Assembly: GCA_009768925.2 (NCBI GenBank) | Contig: VHIT02000021.1 | Location: forward strand, 62,001-126,000 | Reading direction: 5' to 3' | Length of the DNA stretch: 64,000 nt | Origin: Cryptosporidium bovis | Lineage: Eukaryota; Apicomplexa; Conoidasida; Eucoccidiorida; Cryptosporidiidae | Shown here: positions 44,481 through 53,647 of the stretch, piece after piece | Numbering within the stretch: position 1 is the stretch's first letter | How the letters are laid out: the number at the start of each line of letters is the position of its first letter | Position numbers and translations under genes: made by a program | The notes under the pieces: model-generated | Seen by the model: the letters and a program-made list of their open reading frames with translations, nothing else | What the model was told of the DNA's origin: nothing | The model's database searches: none

Positions 44481-45102
44481 GAATATCATAAATATTGAAC
44501 AAACAAATCAATAATAATTGAATTCATTAAATAAAAGTGATTATATTTATCATCGAATTATTTTTTTAACTAAAATTTTCTATTCAATCTTTCTGATTAC
44601 ATTCTAATAGTTTCTATATGTATTTATATTCTATAATCTTTTCATTTGACGTTATTTTGCTTATGCTAATTAATAATCATTTTTAACAATATAAGTAGCT
44701 ATAACAATGCAAAAACTTGCATGTATTTTAAAATTTTGAATGAGTAAAAAATGTTATTTATTCATTTTAGTGGAAAATATAACTTTATATCTAAATCATT
44801 TACAGACAAAGTCAAATTAGAGTAAGAAGTCGATATGCAGTTTAAAAGTAGGAAATTTTATATGTAAATACAGCTTTTTTTCGGTTCAGTATTCTCTATT
44901 GACTATAATAGTTAATATAATAGATTAATCTGTTATTCAAGAATATATAAGAATAGAATTGCTAATAAACAACTATCAATTTAATATGCGCAACTTTATC
45001 TGTTTTCTAGCTAAACACAATAATTTTATACTGGCCTATTTTACTAAAAATAACATTTCTACTACCTTAATTTCTGTAGTATTCTAGAAAAAGTGCTATA
45101 TA

Positions 45103-45124
45103 CGGCGGCAACCATTTACCGCCG
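45103..45124. promoter_or_regulatory. Inverted repeat of CCGCC words upstream of the HOOK-like gene
   Basis: CGGCGG (45103-45108) and CCGCCG (45119-45124) form a perfect 6-bp inverted repeat with a 10-bp spacer. Read outward these are TTGCCGCCG and TTTACCGCCG, two opposed E2F-like half-sites. It is 435 bp before the HOOK-like ATG. Confidence 0.45.
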
Positions 45125-45558
45125 AGTGTGTATTCGCATTAAGTGCATATTTAGCTATAGTGGGTTACACGTAATTCAAAGAAACTAAATTATCAAATCA
45201 AAGAGTAATTACTGACAAGTATAATTTGATTTCGTATAAGGTAACATATCTAAGTTATTTTTACAAATGAAATATTATTCATAAGTTTAATTATAGTCTA
45301 GTAGTATATACAGATAAATTTTAGTATAAAAACTCCATTAACTGTGTGAAAAAGTAAGGAGTATATAAGGAATTAGTAGAATTAAATTTACTTATTAATT
45401 TCTGATAAATATTATAGCATATGTCAAAGTAAATAAGAAAGATAACACTTAAAAACACTTTAAATAGTATACAATTCAGTTTGCTTATTATATATTCGAT
45501 CTAGGATTTGTTACATTACATTATTTTAATGTTGAAGTATAAACATATGTAATTTAAA

Positions 45559-47316
45559 ATGGGCTTAAAAAAGATAAAAGAACCCACCAAAACACTATCG
45601 TGCTGTTTTGAGTGGTTTAAAACCTTTAAGATAATTGAAAATGGAGATGTGAAGTGTGAGAATATATATGATGTGCTAATCCCGAAAAATTTGATTTTAT
45701 TTATCCAAGAACTTTCACCGATGTTTTTTGCAGATTACCAATTAACAGATGAACATAGCAGCGAAATACCAAAAGGTTTGCACTTTATAATGGATGGCAT
45801 AAATGACTACTTAGACGGTAGATTCCGCGAAGAAATTGATATTCTAGATTATGATCTGATAGCAACTGCTGTTGAGAAGAATGGGAAAGTTCAAACTGAT
45901 ATATTAGCAGAAGTTTGTAGAATGTGTGGAATAGTTATCGTATTTGCTGTAGAAAGCGAATATAATGAAGATGTAATAAGTAATATGATGCTATTAGATG
46001 AAGATGTTCAGTTAGAATTGCAACAAATGATACAAATGACTGGCGAATTCGGTGAGAGTGATGAAATAGAAGAGGAAGACCAAATTGTAGAAGATGAAGT
46101 ATCAAAGAAGCCAAGAGATGACACTATTGGACTTAGTTTAGCACATGCAGAAGAAATGGAAAGAAAAATAGAATTATTAGAAAAGCAATTAAGGTCTGAG
46201 CAAAAAGCAAGGCAAATAGCAGAAGAATCATTGAAAAAAGCATCAGCTAAACCTAAAAGTGCAATAGAAGAAACAGAAAAATTAGAAAATGAGGTATGGA
46301 ATCTCCAAAATGAAAAAGCGACGTTACAAAAAGAGAAGAAAGAACTTGAAACAAAATTGAAAGGTGAGCTTAAAGATTTAGAAGCGGAACTAGAACTATA
46401 TAAGGCAGAAGCAAGTAAAGTGGATAATCTGGAGCAACAAATAAAAAAGTGGAAAGAAAAAGTGGATGGTTTACTAGATGTTAAACGACAAAATGAAAAA
46501 CTAATAAAACAACTAGAAGAAACTGAAGAATCAGGAATAGTGACAGAGGACGGTAGTAAAAAGTCAAGTCAAATATTAAGAGGCAAAATATCAGACTTAG
46601 AAGAAGAACTGAGAAAATGTGAAAATGAAAGAGATGAATATCAGGAAGAAGTAAATAAAATGAAAAAGCAAGAAGAAAAATATAAGAGGGAAATTTTAAG
46701 TAAAAAAGACCAAATAGGTGTATTGGTAAAAATACTAGAAGAATCTGGTGCATCTCTATTAGGAAAGGTAGATGATGAACTAATTAATGAAGTGAACGAT
46801 TCTTCGAATGATTATCCTGATCCGGGAACTGACAAATTTTACATAACGCAATTGTCAATATTGAATGAACAATTAAAAACACAAAAGCAATTATTACTAA
46901 GTGAACAAAAGAGAATACAACTATTAGAATCTCAGGGAATAAGTAATTCTGGTGTAGATTCTGGAGATGGTTTAACAATTGCAACACTAAAACAACAAAT
47001 AATTATTAGGGAACAAGAAGCTGAATTGCACTTATCTGCTAGAAAAGAAGTTGAGAAAAAGGCGCAGTTAGAATTGAAACTTTTATCTACATGTCTACAT
47101 GAAATGGCATTAAAGTATCATCAATGTAAATCCATAATAAAACAATTGGATGAAGAACTTAGTGCATTAAAACAAAAATGTCAAATTTCAATAACTAATA
47201 ATTCTGATTACAATGGCAAAGGTAATGCTAGCATTGAAAATAATGATTACCAAGAAATTTCAAATATAAACAAACAAACTGAAAATATTACTGTTATTTC
47301 AAATGATATAAATTAA
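45559..47316 (+). CDS. HOOK-domain coiled-coil adaptor
   Basis: 585 aa. The N-terminal 160 residues fit the HOOK domain: CCFEWFKTFKI (HOOK LLVWVQTFEV), NLILFIQELSPMFFADY (VLHQIDPAWFNES), FIMDGINDYLDGRF (VLQGIVDYYHEF), ILAEVCRMCGIVIVFAVES (LGRLLQLILGCAINCEK) and MMLLDEDVQLELQQMIQ (IMTLEESVQHVVMTAIQ). From about 190 to 395 and 430 to 540 it is Lys/Glu-rich coiled coil. It ends in an Asn-rich tail. HOOK proteins link cargo to dynein. In Toxoplasma a HOOK/FTS complex promotes micronemes' apical movement and secretion. It is shorter than animal HOOKs (about 720 aa). The role in apical organelle traffic is inferred. Confidence 0.75.
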   Translation: MGLKKIKEPTKTLSCCFEWFKTFKIIENGDVKCENIYDVLIPKNLILFIQELSPMFFADYQLTDEHSSEIPKGLHFIMDGINDYLDGRFREEIDILDYDLIATAVEKNGKVQTDILAEVCRMCGIVIVFAVESEYNEDVISNMMLLDEDVQLELQQMIQMTGEFGESDEIEEEDQIVEDEVSKKPRDDTIGLSLAHAEEMERKIELLEKQLRSEQKARQIAEESLKKASAKPKSAIEETEKLENEVWNLQNEKATLQKEKKELETKLKGELKDLEAELELYKAEASKVDNLEQQIKKWKEKVDGLLDVKRQNEKLIKQLEETEESGIVTEDGSKKSSQILRGKISDLEEELRKCENERDEYQEEVNKMKKQEEKYKREILSKKDQIGVLVKILEESGASLLGKVDDELINEVNDSSNDYPDPGTDKFYITQLSILNEQLKTQKQLLLSEQKRIQLLESQGISNSGVDSGDGLTIATLKQQIIIREQEAELHLSARKEVEKKAQLELKLLSTCLHEMALKYHQCKSIIKQLDEELSALKQKCQISITNNSDYNGKGNASIENNDYQEISNINKQTENITVISNDIN

Positions 47317-47770
47317 CTTTGAAGGTATAAACTCAAAAAAATTACACAAAAATGTATATATTTGTATAGAAAAAATGATTATTCTTAAATTAATTGAATT
47401 AATAATGAAAGAAAAACATATTGTTTATCAATAAGTAGAATATTAGCTGAGTTGACAAAATAATGCAGGTAAAAAATAAAAAAGAAATTTGGAATTAAAG
47501 AAGCCAATGAAAGTATTATTAACACTTAAGAAATAATAATTACTTATTTTGAGAATACTAATAACAAAAATAATGTTTGGACTATTGTACATCAGTATGC
47601 CAATTATTTTTTTAACAATGTCGTTATCTTAAATTTATGCAATGTTATATTAGTCGAAAAAAATATTCAATTTATTATTTGGCTATATTTTTTTCTCATT
47701 GTAACTCATATTTACAAGATCCTTTTTCTTCATTCAAATAGTCAACTTCATTTTTTTATCAAATAATACT

Positions 47771-47792
47771 ATAATAATAATAATAATAATAA
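47771..47792 (+). repeat. (ATA)n microsatellite
   Basis: About seven ATA units in the 1.25-kb gap 47317-48566 between the HOOK-like gene and the diacylglycerol kinase. No gene is recognisable in that gap. Confidence 0.7.
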
Positions 47793-48276
47793 CTCAAGGC
47801 TGGACAAAGTTTAAAATTCTACAAATATCGCAATTGTAGTTTCAGTTTCCAATGTTCATAAACATAATAACATATATGTAGCTTTAGAGTATTTAACATT
47901 TCCTAGATAATTTAGTAGATTGTTTTATCCCTAATGAATTCCATAGATAACATATCTTCTTTTATTTAGATTTTCATGAATTTTAAATCACTATGCTATC
48001 CTTAAAAAAAAAGGAAAAATTAGGAAATATATAAAATGATTAAGTGAACGAGTAACAAAAAGAAAAAAAATACATTTAGACTTCAATACTTGCATGTGAA
48101 AAATCGTACTAATTAAAACGAATAATTAATAATATTATAATTAATTGACACAAACAGAAGAAAATATGTTAAATTAGGGCAATGTTCAACGCTTACCGCA
48201 CAAGCCATGCTTTAAAAAAAAAGTGAATAGTCTCACATAATAAACAAAAATTTGTCAGATTGTTGATTAGAAAATG

Positions 48277-48285
48277 AGCGCCAAA
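48277..48285. promoter_or_regulatory. E2F-like AGCGCCAAA upstream of the diacylglycerol kinase
   Basis: The complement TTTGGCGCT is an exact TTTSGCGC E2F site, 282 bp before the ATG at 48567. Confidence 0.5.
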
Positions 48286-48551
48286 AAAGGATCCCACTAT
48301 TTTACGTAAATGATTTGTGGAATAAATATATGAAGTGGTAAATATTATGTAAATTTAAATAAAAAAAGATACATTGAAAAAACAAGAAAAAATAATTGAT
48401 AACAGGAATACTATAAATCTAAAATACAGTGGTAGCATACTAATTCAAATGTTAAGGACATTAAGAATAGAGTGGAAGTACAAATAGAAAAATTAAGTAA
48501 TTATAAAACAGTTTAAATAACATTAGTATTAAGATATATTTGTGAATAATT

Positions 48552-48558
48552 TGTGGGG
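48552..48558 (+). promoter_or_regulatory. G-box TGTGGGG next to the diacylglycerol kinase ATG
   Basis: TGTGGGG ends 8 bp before the start codon. This is the same arrangement as before the carboxypeptidase at 5939-5944. Confidence 0.35.
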
Positions 48559-48566
48559 TAGAAAGA

Positions 48567-50141
48567 ATGACTTCGGTGGATTTTTCTCCGGGATCAAGTT
48601 TTAGGAGTGGCTCCTCAATAACATATACTATATTTTTGTTTGTAAATCCAACTTCAGGTGGTAACAAGGCAAACGTTTTCACGAAATCTGGTATGGAAAT
48701 GTTTAAGATTTCAAATCCAGTAATGGCAAGCGTACATATTTATGATATCCGTGAAGGTGAAAGTGGGAGTAAGGAAGGATTTTTGAAGGTAAAAGAAATA
48801 ACTAACAATATGAAGGACGAATCAGTCCCTATATATATTATAGCTGCTGGTGGTGATGGCACTGTAATGTGGTGTGTGGATGAATTAGAAAAATCACAAG
48901 TGAACTTCGAGAAATTGGCAATAGGGGTAATACCTTTTGGTACTGGGAACGATTTTTCGAGGGCATTGAACTGGATGACAATACTGGACAATCCTTTTGA
49001 TAACGGTTTGCATAGATTTAGACAACTTATTAATGATTGGGTAACTGCAGACATAATAGAGCATGACATTTGGTCGGTGAAGGCAGTTGTTGATAGCTAT
49101 GGTTGCTTTTATAAAGTTGATTCTTTTTCGAGGAAAAAAAAAGTAGTTAATAAACAAGGCAAAGGTGGAAAGCAGGGGGGTGGTAATCATGAGTATATGA
49201 AAACTGTTGATAGGGGTTCAAATACTATTGCTACAGAGCTTACATTTAGAATGTCTAATTATTTTAGTGTCGGAATTGAATCTAGAATTGGTATAGGATT
49301 TGACAGAAACCGTACTAAAAACGCATTTTTAAATAAAATAAGATATGCCTTGGAAGGTGTTAAAAACACATTTCGCCATACCACACCGGTATATGATATC
49401 ATTGATAAATGTACAGTTGAGATTGATGATGATTCAGAACATAGTTATGAAAAAAAAAATAATGTGCAAAATAACAGTTTCAACAATGGAACAGTGAAAT
49501 CAGTACCAGGGATCAGGATGACTTCACCATCAGATAAAGTCCTTTTTGTTACTGACAAAAATGAGAGACTTAAAAAGAATTCCTGCAGATGTATAAGAAC
49601 AGGTGATACTGTTTTTTCACATAAGAATGGCATGAATGACCAAGATCATTTACTTTTTCACAATTCAACAGAGAATGTACATTCTCCAACGCTACTTCCT
49701 TGTGCTTCATTGATTTTTATTAATATTCCATCATTTGCGTCTGGAAATGATATTTGGAGATATTGCAAGGGTAATTGTGGCGTTAAGTACAAATTTAAGA
49801 GTGAATCTATAGAGAATATGCTCTTCGAACAACAGAAGATGGGTGATGAAAAGATTGAATGCGTTTCCTTTCCATCTGCTGTTGCTATTGGTCTTGAAAT
49901 TGCAATTAAAGGAATGGGAAGAAGGGTATTTCAAACTGAAGGACCAGTCAGGTTACATTTCAAACAAAAAAATTTACTCGCAACTGGTAGAAAAGTCTAT
50001 TTTCAGGTTGATGGTGAATTTCTTATTGCTTATCACCCACTTTATTTTGATGTTACTCACTCAAGGAAAATAAGAGTATTACAAGGTAGGGCAGAAAGAA
50101 CTTTACACGGAAATACTCTTTTTAAGTCAAATTTACATTGA
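48567..50141 (+). CDS. Diacylglycerol kinase, catalytic-domain-only form
   Basis: 524 aa. The catalytic domain begins almost at once: FLFVNPTSGGNKA (about 27), ATP loop AAGGDGTVMWCVDE (about 91) and IGVIPFGTGNDFSRALNW (about 117). The accessory domain follows with MSNYFSVGIESRIGIGF and LIFINIPSFASGNDIW, and the end carries EIAIKGMGRRVFQTEGPVRL and VDGEFLIAYHPLYFDV. It phosphorylates diacylglycerol to phosphatidic acid. Unlike animal conventional DGKs there are no C1, EF-hand or PH domains. Two lineage-specific insertions are visible: a Lys/Gly-rich one near 190-210 and a Ser/Asn-rich one near 285-370. In Toxoplasma DGK1 makes the phosphatidic acid that triggers microneme exocytosis; a like role here is inferred, strengthened by the HOOK neighbour. 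Confidence 0.88.
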   Translation: MTSVDFSPGSSFRSGSSITYTIFLFVNPTSGGNKANVFTKSGMEMFKISNPVMASVHIYDIREGESGSKEGFLKVKEITNNMKDESVPIYIIAAGGDGTVMWCVDELEKSQVNFEKLAIGVIPFGTGNDFSRALNWMTILDNPFDNGLHRFRQLINDWVTADIIEHDIWSVKAVVDSYGCFYKVDSFSRKKKVVNKQGKGGKQGGGNHEYMKTVDRGSNTIATELTFRMSNYFSVGIESRIGIGFDRNRTKNAFLNKIRYALEGVKNTFRHTTPVYDIIDKCTVEIDDDSEHSYEKKNNVQNNSFNNGTVKSVPGIRMTSPSDKVLFVTDKNERLKKNSCRCIRTGDTVFSHKNGMNDQDHLLFHNSTENVHSPTLLPCASLIFINIPSFASGNDIWRYCKGNCGVKYKFKSESIENMLFEQQKMGDEKIECVSFPSAVAIGLEIAIKGMGRRVFQTEGPVRLHFKQKNLLATGRKVYFQVDGEFLIAYHPLYFDVTHSRKIRVLQGRAERTLHGNTLFKSNLH

Positions 50142-50553
50142 CACAATATCACTTATTTTTTGAACAAATTTAAATAATTTTCACTGGCCGATATTCAAGG
50201 TATACATATTCATTTACTATGTTACCTACTACTCCGTTTAGTTGACCGTTTTTTTTTTCAACAACAGTAAAATATAGACTTTTTTAAAATATAATTACAC
50301 CCACTTAGTCCAGTTTTCTCATTTGGTTACTTAAGAAACATTTATTCCGATTTATCTTTAAATTATAATTCTGTGTCATAAATTTAATCATTTATATTCT
50401 AAAACCGGTTGAGTATACAGGATAAGATTGAAAATTTAAAATAGGGATTAAGCTAGAGTGGACTATTTGCAAATAATATAATCTAGAATTGAAACATACA
50501 TTTAGCATCCAAATGAAATATGAAAAAGACATGGATTTCCTTCAATGTTAAAT
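50142..50553. other. Convergent gap, no feature seen
   Basis: 412 bp between the 3' ends of the diacylglycerol kinase and the START-like gene. It is A+T-rich and lacks E2F-like and G-box words, ORFs or RNA-like structure that I can see. Probably 3' UTRs. Confidence 0.5.
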
Positions 50554-53181
50554 TCAAATACTTGGAAACATAGAACCAAGTTTTTCATGTATGTTATCTG
50601 CAAAATAATTTACTATAGGTTTTTCAATATTAGTATTACCTTTATAACTATCGTTATCAATTAATTCATTTTCGTCTTCAAAATAACAGTTAAACTTGTT
50701 AAATTCTTCTAACATTTCCTTCTTTTGTTTCAAATCATTTTTGGTTTTTCTTTTTTTAATACTTGGACTAATGTCCTGATTTTGATTTTGTGTGTTAACT
50801 TTATCTAAATAAAGGCAATTATCCTCGCACTTTAAACTTTTGCATATATCCATTTCGTTTTCAGATTCAATCTCTTGATCAAAATTATTATATTTTATTT
50901 TTAGTCTGTTTGCAATAAAGCCATAAAATTCAAAATCAGTATTTAATCTATAATAAAAAGGAGAGCCATTGAATCTTTCTATGATATTAATAATATTATT
51001 ATAAAATGATTTACCGATTTGTTTGGCTATAAAGGAGGGAACAGCCTTAGGTACGAAGTTAGGAATTGGAATAATTGATTTTGATAAAAAAGATATTCTA
51101 GTCTGCATTGGAGAATTAGGAATTGGTTGTATCACGAAGCATAACGACAATATATCCAATTTTGATGCATTAATTTGGGTATCTTTTACTTTTATACCAC
51201 AGACGGAATCACTTTTATCCGGAATTGAAACTGCTGTAATTATTATAAATGGCTCTTCCGATAAATCATTTTTCCTGTGAGCATCAATTGCAACACAATA
51301 TAATGAGCATTGACAGAGTCCTATTGGCCATGGCATATTTGATGAATGCCTAACTATTTGAGTGTAAAGCCCAATGTAAGATAAACACTCTGAATTATTC
51401 ACAAACGGAGCCCAATGTAAATGCAAATCACTTTCATTAACTATACTTAATACATTTAATGGACATGTATTTACAATACAATCACACAATATTAAAAACT
51501 CTGATTCAGATCTCATTGCCCACCACATTCCCATATTTGAATCACCAAATGAATTCCATTCGTGTTTCGAGTTATCATTTATATTATCCTTTTGGTCAGA
51601 TATTAAATTTATGTTTCTATCCTTCTCTCCATCATCATCTTCACATTTAATATAACTTTTTTTTCTCATCTTCAGCGCAGAAACCAAATCCATATAACTA
51701 GATGAACACTTATATAGTGAAAATCTCAGACGATGTATGTGAATATCCGTAACCAACTTTACAATAAAATGTTTTAATCTGTCAAATTCTCCATTTTTTT
51801 CATAGTTTGATTCCGATTCATTTGTTCGTATTATACATCTAACTTCTGTCGGAAATTTTATATAGTTGAGCGAATAATTCCTGCTTTTTATACTTAAAAA
51901 TTTATTACTAAAAACTGGAAAACAATTATTTGAAAATATCATGCAAGGAAACTCATCCAATGAAAATATTTTTGCATTTTGAGTTAAAGAAGTATCATTC
52001 TTATTATTCTTAATTGATCTTGATATTGTTTTTTTTGCACTTTCATTATTATTTTCTAATAGAGGAAAGCATTCTGCGAACAATTTACCCCTTTTTATAT
52101 TGTTATTATTTCCCAATGACCCAGAATTAGAAAATTCAACTACTGAAGCCAATTTATTCTTTAATTTTCTTGTAATTCCACTACCACCTTGTACTACTGG
52201 ACTGTTTCCATTTCCTATAATATTATTTGTGCTATTTTTAATTGGAACACCATTACGGTTCAAATAAATTAAATCCAGGTATATTAACAGATTCTGACTT
52301 TGATTTTTTTTGTCATAATTACTATTTGAAATATTTAATTCAGATATTAAGTTATTTGTAATTTTGTTTGAGCTTAGCTTTAGCCCCTTTAAAGAGCTAT
52401 GAAAAGGACTTAAAATGATAGGTGAACAACGCCCTCCTGTATGTCTAATATTCTTGTGTGAAAAGCTATCTATATTTTTGTTATCTATTGAACTAAAATT
52501 TTGACTCTCATTGGAATTAATATAATTTAAATTAGAGTTGTTCAGAACATTATTTGAGGATATTACTAAACTCATTTCCAAATAAACACTCTTGTCAATT
52601 CCATATTTACTTAATATTGAATAAAGGAGCATTGAAAGCTCCAAATATTTAGAATATGCATAATATGGGTAATTATTTTTTATGTATATATGAATTTTCT
52701 CATATAACTCCTCTAATTTATTTATATCTAATTCCAATTCGCCACCTTCACTTTCAAAGCTACTTTTGTCATTTGCAAAAGAAATTGATTCGTTTGTCTG
52801 AGGAGTTTCACCAATAAATGAATTCCTTCCCGAACCAACTGAAGTTTCTAAAAATATTAACGTCGAATTTGGTGTTGTATTCTCTGAGTATGCACTATTT
52901 TTTGGTGTCATTTCATATCCACAATCCTCAACTATTTCATTAAATTTAAACGTCTTTAAATTTAATACTTCATTTCTGATATCAAAGCTTGAGTAATCAA
53001 CTAAATTGCTATTTTTAATTGAAATTTCGTTTTCATTTATTTCATTTCTTGTTTTTTCCTGATAAAAACTTTTACCAGCTAATTTCTGAACCTTGTTTAT
53101 GTTTAAATTAATATTATTTTCAGAAGTAAATTTCTCATTATATATTTTATTTTCCTTATTTCTTTTGAAAAATTTCACCAT
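50554..53181 (-). CDS. Large protein with a START-like lipid-binding domain
   Basis: 875 aa, single exon. The N-terminal half is Asn/Ser-rich and looks disordered, apart from a helical block near 150-210 (LEELYEKIHIYIKNNYPYY, KYLELSMLLYSIL). Residues about 548-765 read as a START/SRPBCC-type fold: MWWAMRSESEFLILC, VLSIVNESDLHLHWAPFV, MPWPIGLCQCSLYCVAIDA, EPFIIITAVSIPD, a strand LSLCFVIQPIPNSPMQTRISFL, then the typical closing helix FVPKAVPSFIAKQIGKSFYNNI. START domains carry single lipids between membranes or act as lipid sensors. The assignment rests on the strand/helix order and the closing helix pattern, so it is moderate. The tail is Glu/Lys-rich. Tandem with the TRAIP-like gene. Confidence 0.55.
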   Translation of the reverse strand: MVKFFKRNKENKIYNEKFTSENNINLNINKVQKLAGKSFYQEKTRNEINENEISIKNSNLVDYSSFDIRNEVLNLKTFKFNEIVEDCGYEMTPKNSAYSENTTPNSTLIFLETSVGSGRNSFIGETPQTNESISFANDKSSFESEGGELELDINKLEELYEKIHIYIKNNYPYYAYSKYLELSMLLYSILSKYGIDKSVYLEMSLVISSNNVLNNSNLNYINSNESQNFSSIDNKNIDSFSHKNIRHTGGRCSPIILSPFHSSLKGLKLSSNKITNNLISELNISNSNYDKKNQSQNLLIYLDLIYLNRNGVPIKNSTNNIIGNGNSPVVQGGSGITRKLKNKLASVVEFSNSGSLGNNNNIKRGKLFAECFPLLENNNESAKKTISRSIKNNKNDTSLTQNAKIFSLDEFPCMIFSNNCFPVFSNKFLSIKSRNYSLNYIKFPTEVRCIIRTNESESNYEKNGEFDRLKHFIVKLVTDIHIHRLRFSLYKCSSSYMDLVSALKMRKKSYIKCEDDDGEKDRNINLISDQKDNINDNSKHEWNSFGDSNMGMWWAMRSESEFLILCDCIVNTCPLNVLSIVNESDLHLHWAPFVNNSECLSYIGLYTQIVRHSSNMPWPIGLCQCSLYCVAIDAHRKNDLSEEPFIIITAVSIPDKSDSVCGIKVKDTQINASKLDILSLCFVIQPIPNSPMQTRISFLSKSIIPIPNFVPKAVPSFIAKQIGKSFYNNIINIIERFNGSPFYYRLNTDFEFYGFIANRLKIKYNNFDQEIESENEMDICKSLKCEDNCLYLDKVNTQNQNQDISPSIKKRKTKNDLKQKKEMLEEFNKFNCYFEDENELIDNDSYKGNTNIEKPIVNYFADNIHEKLGSMFPSI

Positions 53182-53600
53182 TATATTATTATTATTATTT
53201 ATAATCCACTTTTAATTATTAAATATTTTACTTTTTTTTAATGACTATATTAAAGGCTTAGTCTAATTCGTTTGTGTTTGTATTGAACTACATATTCAAT
53301 TTTAATTGATTAACCAAATCAAATTTTCGAATAATAAATAATAATCACTGACTACCTCACATCTGAATATTAAAATAAAGAAAAATATATTACCTTATTC
53401 TATTATCTGATTTTGTATTTACACTAATTATAAAAGTAATAATTTTAATGTATTGTTATATTTTCTATGTTATTTATTGCTATTTTTCTATATATGTTTA
53501 TTAACCTATACCTTTTTCACTCTATTCAGTTATACATTTATCTATTATAATTTATTTATACTTTTTTGTTATTCTTATATTGTTATATTTTGATCCACTT

Positions 53601-53615
53601 ACCGCCATGCATGCA
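53601..53615. promoter_or_regulatory. Composite E2F-like / TGCATGCA element
   Basis: ACCGCC (53601-53606) is followed after one base by TGCATGCA (53608-53615), the palindromic word bound by a conserved ApiAP2 class in apicomplexans. It lies in the 466-bp gap 53182-53647, 420 bp upstream of the START-like gene (minus strand). No gene is visible in the gap. Confidence 0.5.
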
Positions 53616-53647
53616 TTTTTTGGGAAATTATGAATACCCGCTTTTTA

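Noticed and set aside
48178-48215. Possible first exon on the minus strand (ATGGCTTGTGCG followed by GTAAGC)
   Set aside because: No downstream acceptor leads to an open frame before the HOOK-like gene's 3' end, so this locally G+C-richer patch stays unexplained.
49731-50073. Alternative-frame ORFs inside the diacylglycerol kinase
   Set aside because: They overlap the conserved accessory domain of the kinase in other frames and have no features of their own.
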